NCBI GenBank assembly: GCA_030053915.1
Contig: JASGCT010000019.1
Span: 1-36,752, forward strand
DNA from: Alphaproteobacteria bacterium
Lineage (GTDB): Bacteria > Bacteroidota > Bacteroidia > Chitinophagales > Chitinophagaceae
Direction of reading: 5' to 3'
DNA: 36,752 bases
Below are positions 31,382 through 36,752 of this stretch, in pieces. The translations under genes and the position numbers were made by a program. Within the stretch, counting starts at the first letter, position 1, and each line of letters begins with the position of its first letter. The notes beneath the pieces were generated by a model. The model saw only the letters and a program-made list of their open reading frames with translations, had not been told where the DNA came from and did no database searches.

Positions 31382-34300
31382 TTAAAACCCTAGATTTAAA
31401 CCCAAAATATAAGAACTAAAACTTGGAATATTACTACCCGTATAACCAAAAACATTATAGCCAGAACCAAAAGCATTACTTTGAGGATCGTACCCTACAA
31501 AAGGTGTCCATAAAATTATGTTAGAAGCTGTTGCATTTAGCGCTAAAGATTTTATAAACTGCGATTTATTAAATACCTTGGCTGGAATATTATAAGTAAT
31601 ATTAAAATTTCTAAGTCTTAACCAACTGGCATCTTGTAAAATAACATCTGCAACATTATTAAACAAATTGGTGTTACGATAGTAATTATGATCTACAACT
31701 ACTTTAATGTCGTTCTTAACTAAACTCCCATCAGCTAATTTTTTATAGCCATCAAAAATAACTTCTTGATAGCGTTGATCGGTAATTTGTAAAACCCCAT
31801 TTCTAATTGAATTACGCATGGTTACATCAAATACTTTACCGCCTTGTTTGTATTCAAGTAAAAATGAAATCGTAAAATTATAAAAGCTAAATGAATTGTT
31901 TATACTTCCTATCCAATCGGGGAAGGCATTGCCTACTTTACTAAAAACAGAGGTAGAAACCACATCAGGATAGCCATCTGCCCTAACAATTACTTTACCA
32001 TCAGTATTTCTTAAATACGTGATGCCATAGAGGTCGCCAGCCGAGCCTCCCACCACTAGTTTATTTGAGATACGTCCTTCATCATAAAAAATAATTTCAT
32101 TAATTCCATCTTTAATACTTGTTACCTGACTTTTGTTACTAAACCAGTTTACATACAAATCCCAAGTAAAATTTTTAGTTTTTATAGGTGTTGCATTTAA
32201 TTGAATTTCAATACCGGTATTTTTAATAGAGCCAGCATTTGTTATATAAGATGAATAGCCGCTCGTGTATGCTATAGGTACTGGAATAATTTGGTCAATG
32301 TTATCGCTAGAATAATAGGTTAACTCAATTCCTATTCTGTCGTTAATAAATTTAAGTTCTGTACCTACTTCGAAGGATTTTTGTCTTTCTGGTTTTAATT
32401 TAGGGTCGGCATAATCGCTAGACCTTACAAAGCCTGGGATTGTTCCGAAGGGAAATCCAGGTGCAAGATTAAAATAAGGACCATTACTATAAACAGGGGC
32501 GTCCTTACCTACTTCAGCATAAGAAATTCTAAATTTTCCATAACTGAACGCTTCTGATTTAATTTTATGGAGTTCGCTAAATACGTAACTTACGCTTACA
32601 CTTGGGTAGAAAAACGAATTATTGGCTTTTGGTAAGGTAGAACTCCAGTCGTTACGACCTGTAAGTTCTAAAAACAACCCATCTTTATAACCAAATTTAA
32701 CACTACCAAAAACACCAGCATATTTTCTATTAGACGTAAAACGGCTATTAAATAAATTAGAGGTATTGCTAATATCATAAAAACCTGGTAAGGCAAAACG
32801 TTCGCCTCGGGCATTTACTAAATCTAAATAGGTATGTTGTAGGGTATTCCCCACTTGAACGGTCAGGTCTAAATCGTTCACTATTTCTTTATCAAAAGTT
32901 AAAAAAGCATTTGAAGTAATATCGCGATAGTTGATGCGTTCTTCAACTACAAATCCACCAGTGGCAGCAGCCAAATCGAAGGTTGTAGGATCTCCGGGGA
33001 ATCTTGGTCCGGGCACCACTCTATTTCTGCTTTCCGAATACATATCAATACCTAATTGGTAATCAAATTTTAAAAATGGTAAGATTTTATAATTAACACC
33101 CATATTACCTAAAAACCTATTTACTGTGGATTTTAATTGACTAAACCTTGCCACATAAATTGGATTGTCAATAATACCTGGCGAGAACACTTTCATACTA
33201 CCGTCTGGATAAATATAATCACGAACATCGAAGGAGGGTGAATAATATGAAAGTGCTGTCATAAAGCCTTTATCGCCTTGCGAGGCAGAAATAGTTGTAT
33301 TTAAACTTAAAGTAGCTGTAGCCGTAAGTTTTAAGCGGTCGTTTACTTGTTGTGATCCTCCTAATTTAAAAGTATATCTATCAAAACTTGAAAACGGTAC
33401 AACGCCTTTCTGGTTTAGGGTTGAAATGGAGCTATAATAGGTAGTTTTAGCATTGCCGCCTTGAATGGTTAACGTGTTATTAAAACGGCTTCCATCATCG
33501 AAAGCATTTTTAAAATTATTGAATAAGGGGTCGGTGGGTAAACGAGGTGGTCCAAATGACTGAAAAAATGTTCCTAAGGAGCCATCATTATTAATTGGTA
33601 ATCTACCATTAGAGCCAGCTTGCCAACGTGTTTGTATTTCTGGAAACTTAGTTAATTGGTCGATGCTATAATTTGTATTAAAGGTTAAAGAAATTTTACC
33701 GGCAGTTCCTTTTTTAGAGGTAATGATAATAGCGCCATTTGCGGCACTTAATCCATATAAAGCCGTGGCACCAGCTCCTTTTAGGATTGAAATGGATTCT
33801 ATATCTTCTGGATTAATATCTAAGCCTCTATTAGCAAATGAAAATTGGTCCCGGCTTCCGGCTTGATTACCATTAGTTCCTGAACTTGGCAAAACACTAC
33901 CAGCAACAGTATTATTATTTACAGGGATACCATCTACAACAATTAAAGGAGAATTGTTAGCACCAGGGCTTAAAGAAGTAATACCTCTAATAATAATGTC
34001 GGTACCTGCTCCAGGCGCACCTCCTGATGATATAATATTAACGCCGCTTACCTTTCCTTGTAAAGCATTTATAAAATTGTTTTCATTCCCCTTTTTTAAT
34101 TCGGCACTTTGTACCTCTTGAATATTATAACCAAGGGATTTCTTTTTTTGTTTAAATCCAAAGGCAGTTGTAACAACCACTTCTTCTAAATTGCCAGAAC
34201 CATTTAAAGTAATTTGATAGTTTAATTTATTAAAATCGGTTATTTCTAAATTAAGTGTTTCGTAGCCCACAGAACTTATGATAAGTTTTTTAGAATTGGA

Positions 34301-34504
34301 AGGCATTCTAAGTAAAAAAGTGCCATTAGCATCGCAAATAACAGAAATTTTAGTTTTATCGACTTTAATGGTGGCAAAAGGGATAGGCAATCCTTTACTA
34401 TCTTGAACGACACCATAAATCTCACTAATTTTGGAGTCTTGAGCTTTTACAATAAGTGCAAAACTTAAAAAAAAGATAAAAACTAAGTAGATATTTTTAA
34501 TCAT
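31382..34504 (-). CDS. SusC/RagA-family TonB-linked outer-membrane protein
   Basis: This is the TonB-driven barrel of a SusCD importer. A signal peptide (residues 1-21, cut after VKA) is followed by a carboxypeptidase-like domain (about 28-102: IYGVVQDSKGLPIPFATIKV). The SusC signature GNLEEVVVTTAFGFKQKK is at 105-121, and the plug has GAPGAGTDIIIRGITSLSPG and PLIVVDGIPVNN. The barrel continues to the C-terminal ILGLNLGF. At 1040 residues it is full size. It is followed by the SusD-like gene after 18 nt. No glycosidase, peptidase, sulfatase or regulator gene lies beside it, so the substrate class is open. Confidence 0.95.
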   Translation of the reverse strand: MIKNIYLVFIFFLSFALIVKAQDSKISEIYGVVQDSKGLPIPFATIKVDKTKISVICDANGTFLLRMPSNSKKLIISSVGYETLNLEITDFNKLNYQITLNGSGNLEEVVVTTAFGFKQKKKSLGYNIQEVQSAELKKGNENNFINALQGKVSGVNIISSGGAPGAGTDIIIRGITSLSPGANNSPLIVVDGIPVNNNTVAGSVLPSSGTNGNQAGSRDQFSFANRGLDINPEDIESISILKGAGATALYGLSAANGAIIITSKKGTAGKISLTFNTNYSIDQLTKFPEIQTRWQAGSNGRLPINNDGSLGTFFQSFGPPRLPTDPLFNNFKNAFDDGSRFNNTLTIQGGNAKTTYYSSISTLNQKGVVPFSSFDRYTFKLGGSQQVNDRLKLTATATLSLNTTISASQGDKGFMTALSYYSPSFDVRDYIYPDGSMKVFSPGIIDNPIYVARFSQLKSTVNRFLGNMGVNYKILPFLKFDYQLGIDMYSESRNRVVPGPRFPGDPTTFDLAAATGGFVVEERINYRDITSNAFLTFDKEIVNDLDLTVQVGNTLQHTYLDLVNARGERFALPGFYDISNTSNLFNSRFTSNRKYAGVFGSVKFGYKDGLFLELTGRNDWSSTLPKANNSFFYPSVSVSYVFSELHKIKSEAFSYGKFRISYAEVGKDAPVYSNGPYFNLAPGFPFGTIPGFVRSSDYADPKLKPERQKSFEVGTELKFINDRIGIELTYYSSDNIDQIIPVPIAYTSGYSSYITNAGSIKNTGIEIQLNATPIKTKNFTWDLYVNWFSNKSQVTSIKDGINEIIFYDEGRISNKLVVGGSAGDLYGITYLRNTDGKVIVRADGYPDVVSTSVFSKVGNAFPDWIGSINNSFSFYNFTISFLLEYKQGGKVFDVTMRNSIRNGVLQITDQRYQEVIFDGYKKLADGSLVKNDIKVVVDHNYYRNTNLFNNVADVILQDASWLRLRNFNITYNIPAKVFNKSQFIKSLALNATASNIILWTPFVGYDPQSNAFGSGYNVFGYTGSNIPSFSSYILGLNLGF

Positions 34505-34615
34505 AATTTAACAATTTGAATGCAAGATACAATATTTTTTAATTTTTTAATAAATATCAAGGTTAATTTTTTGTTAAAAAATAATTTACGCCTAACCTCT
34601 TTTAAATTCGGCATG

Positions 34616-34658
34616 TTAGTCTCAATATTTAACATAGTATTTTAAATATTCTGACTAA
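34616..34658. other. Long inverted repeat upstream of the susC-like gene
   Basis: TTAGTC (34616-34621) pairs with GACTAA (34653-34658), and AATATTTAA (34624-34632) pairs with TTAAATATT (34642-34650). A 2x2 internal loop and a 9-nt terminal loop complete the structure, with 15 base pairs. It lies about 110 nt before the susC ATG and 68 nt after the stop of the repeat-lipoprotein gene. No U-run follows on the minus strand, so a simple terminator is doubtful. Confidence 0.55.
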
Positions 34659-34725
34659 AATTTTCGTTTAAACTAAAAATAATAATTTTTCATGGATGTG
34701 CCAAAATAAACTCTTTATAAAACAA

Positions 34726-36057
34726 CTATGGATTTGTTTGAAAATTTAAAACATTAGTGCTATAATAAATAGTGCCATTAAAATTAATATAGGCTCGAAT
34801 AAAATAGGTTGTATTGGGTTTAAGACATGTTACATTGGCTACATAATTTCCATTTAATTCACCTCCAAAAACATCAACATACCCATCCTGTATTTCAGGG
34901 GTTGTGTTTGTGTTACTAAAACATATCCCTGCGGCTTTTAAATAAATATTATTTGAATTATTAATTTTAAAATTTCCTTTAGCTGCGGTATCAGAAATGG
35001 TACTTACATTAGTAATAGAAACAGTAGGTATTAAATTGGGTGTGATAAACATAAGTGCATTACTATAGTAAATTGAACCATTATAATTATAATATGCCCT
35101 AACATAATAAGTAGTAAAAGGTGTTAAATTGGTTAAGTTAGCCGTATAATTACCATTTAAATTACCACCTGCAATGGAACTAAAATTATCGGTTAAAACA
35201 GGATTTATAGAAGTACTACTATAACAAATTCCGGCGGCGTCAAAACGCATATTACTTGAATTATTAATTTTAAAATTTCCTATAGCATTTGTTCTAGAAA
35301 TATTTGTTAAGCTATCAAGAGAGATGTTTGATAATGTATCGGATGTTATAAAACTATCTGCTTCACTATAATATACAATATTGTTATAACTAATATAAGA
35401 CCTTACATAATATTTGGTTGAAAAAAGAAGTCCGGTAATTTGGGCACTATAATTTCCAAGTAATATGCCATTTGTTATGGGGACTATATTATTTGTGATG
35501 GTTGGTAAATTGGTTAAATCGCTATAACAAACCCCTGCACTGCTTAAAATAACATTATTGGGGTTTAAAACATTAAAATTGATAGTAGCTTTAGTAGCCT
35601 TAATTTCGGTTATATTATCTTTAATTACCTTAGGTAAATTTGAAATTGTTGTTATAGTAATTGTGGTATTACTATAAATAATATCATTTTCATAAATGAT
35701 AAACCCGCGTAAAAAATACACAGTGTTTTGATCTAAATTACTTAAATTTAAACTATAATTACCTGATAATTTACCAGATTGACTTAGCACCACGTTGTCA
35801 TCTTCGTATGTTGGCGTAAAATTTGTACTACTAAAACATATACCTGCAAGGGTAATATGTAAAGTATCTTGATTGGTTATTTCAATATTTCCTTTAGCAG
35901 AATTACCCTCAATGTTCGATGGGGTTAAAATATCAACACGCGGCGGGGTAATATAAATAATATTAAAATCATTTTTGATACAACCTAAAAACGACATCAT
36001 ACTTACTATTGAAAGTAGTAAAAATTTGGTATAAAATTTATTTTTTATCATATACAT
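34726..36057 (-). CDS. Four-repeat (fibronectin III-like) surface lipoprotein
   Basis: A 443-residue predicted lipoprotein (lipobox FLGC, Cys26) built almost wholly of four tandem repeats of 101-103 residues. Each repeat has AG(I/V)C(Y/F)S at 71, 174, 275 and 376, then a GxLxGNY segment, an L(T/K)P-like turn, TxYY(V/I)RAY, NG(T/S)IYYS, and ends in FxT. This matches the fibronectin type III-like beta repeats common in Bacteroidota surface proteins. The Cys in every repeat is conserved. It probably displays or binds something at the cell surface, but no catalytic feature is seen. It lies 9 nt after the beta-barrel gene, so the two are co-transcribed, upstream of the SusCD locus. Confidence 0.82.
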   Translation of the reverse strand: MYMIKNKFYTKFLLLSIVSMMSFLGCIKNDFNIIYITPPRVDILTPSNIEGNSAKGNIEITNQDTLHITLAGICFSSTNFTPTYEDDNVVLSQSGKLSGNYSLNLSNLDQNTVYFLRGFIIYENDIIYSNTTITITTISNLPKVIKDNITEIKATKATINFNVLNPNNVILSSAGVCYSDLTNLPTITNNIVPITNGILLGNYSAQITGLLFSTKYYVRSYISYNNIVYYSEADSFITSDTLSNISLDSLTNISRTNAIGNFKINNSSNMRFDAAGICYSSTSINPVLTDNFSSIAGGNLNGNYTANLTNLTPFTTYYVRAYYNYNGSIYYSNALMFITPNLIPTVSITNVSTISDTAAKGNFKINNSNNIYLKAAGICFSNTNTTPEIQDGYVDVFGGELNGNYVANVTCLKPNTTYFIRAYINFNGTIYYSTNVLNFQTNP

Positions 36058-36066
36058 TTTTATAAT

Positions 36067-36752
36067 TTATAATCTAACGCCAATAAACAAAATTAATAAA
36101 TCAGTTTTGTTTTTATAAGACTTGTTATTGGATTTATCTTCGATTAACAGAGGAATTTGTTCAATATTATAGTTTGCTCCAAAATAAACAGATCTGACAA
36201 AATTTATTTCCAAACCGCCTCCAAAACTATAATTTTGTTTTTGAATTAATGGTAATACATTGGTGTTGCCATAAGATGCATTTAGATTAAAATTATAACT
36301 TGCATTAGCCGTAAAAGCTACATATCGCTTTACTACAAAATATTTAATAGTCAATGGAAATCGTAGTTGGTTTATAATCAACGAAGGGTTATTATTGTAA
36401 TAAGCGCCAAGTGCTGTATAATTGGCTTCAAATTGAAAGGCTAAACGTTTTTTTAAACTTGTAAAATACTCGATGCTAACACCAATATAGCCAAATAATT
36501 TAGGATTGGGGGTAAAAATTTTAATGTTTTTGGGATTGTCGTAATACGTTGCATAAGGCGATAAGATTGAATTAGAATTTGCTAAAATTTGAGCATCGGC
36601 TAGCGTGCTACCCAATTTTAAACCAATAAATAATTTTCGGGTTAATTTTATTAAGGGCAGGTTTTTATTTATAGGACCTAGGGAATCTAAAACCATCTTT
36701 TCGCGATAGGTTTTATAATCTTCTTGCTTGGCTTTCAATAAATAACTACCAG
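36067..36752 (-). CDS. Outer-membrane beta-barrel protein, 5' end outside the window
   Basis: The frame is open to the window edge (codons for G-S-Y-L-L precede the first possible start at a TTG at 36738), so the gene is truncated at its N-terminus here. The visible ~228 residues have a basic linker, then about eight amphipathic beta strands: LFIGLKLGSTLADA, YIGVSIEYFTSLKKRLAFQFEANYTAL, RFPLTIKYFVVKRYVAFTANASYNFNL, SFGGGLEINFVRSVYFGANYNIEQIPLL, and the terminal LLILFIGVRL. This fits the OMP_b-brl/PorT-like family of small barrels. The next gene on this strand, the repeat lipoprotein, begins 9 nt after the stop. Confidence 0.72.
   Translation of the reverse strand, partial: GSYLLKAKQEDYKTYREKMVLDSLGPINKNLPLIKLTRKLFIGLKLGSTLADAQILANSNSILSPYATYYDNPKNIKIFTPNPKLFGYIGVSIEYFTSLKKRLAFQFEANYTALGAYYNNNPSLIINQLRFPLTIKYFVVKRYVAFTANASYNFNLNASYGNTNVLPLIQKQNYSFGGGLEINFVRSVYFGANYNIEQIPLLIEDKSNNKSYKNKTDLLILFIGVRL

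Noticed and set aside
36067..36738. Complete gene starting at the TTG at 36738
   Set aside because: The frame stays open through the window edge and no signal peptide follows the TTG, so the true start lies outside.

Overview
The window is AT-rich chromosomal DNA of a member of the Bacteroidota, probably in the Sphingobacteriia/Chitinophagia sphere. Three things point there: SusC/SusD outer-membrane importers, a DUF4249 protein beside a TonB receptor, and a bamD - rpoZ(Rpb6-like) - DUF4835 gene string. In addition, promoters fit the Bacteroidota sigma factor (a -7 box TAnnTTTG, sometimes with TTG about 19 nt upstream) and gene starts lack Shine-Dalgarno sequences. I see no phage, transposase, CRISPR array or plasmid function.

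Layout. 49-5062: rsmA, divergent pdxA, a GT9 glycosyltransferase, and a DAACS symporter translationally coupled to a DedA protein. 5259-6592: a formylglycine-enzyme-like lipoprotein and a 390-nt non-coding stretch with a 54-nt direct repeat. 6593-8378: a LytS/LytTR-type two-component pair. 8373-12264 (minus): suhB-thiL (coupled) and groES-groEL with a strong terminator and a palindromic site upstream. 12649-17099 (plus): a five-gene run of rpsA, bamD, rpoZ, DUF4835 and DUF4296, without the coaBC gene often found between rpoZ and DUF4835. 17204-21884 (minus): an S9 peptidase lipoprotein and the histidine-degradation pair hutI-hutG. 22263-26168 (plus): cutC, an ABC exporter, rnhA and truA, with tRNA-Ser(UGA) lying antisense inside the cutC reading frame. 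26158-36752 (minus): two outer-membrane import loci (TonB receptor + DUF4249; SusC + SusD + small lipoprotein), preceded by a four-repeat lipoprotein and a beta-barrel gene cut by the window edge.

How the genes fit together. Most of the window is housekeeping: rRNA maturation, PLP and thiamine cofactors, chaperonin, ribosomal protein S1, outer-membrane assembly, RNA polymerase omega, RNase H and tRNA pseudouridylation. The last 10 kb is accessory nutrient-uptake machinery with no degradative enzyme beside it, so its substrate cannot be read from context.

I did not find a convincing undescribed defence or mobile system. The best leads are small: the dyad-symmetric site upstream of groES, the cutC/tRNA-Ser antisense overlap with a promoter abutting the tRNA, promoter boxes placed so that several mRNAs would be leaderless, the missing coaBC, and the regular 101-103-residue repeat protein beside the SusCD locus.
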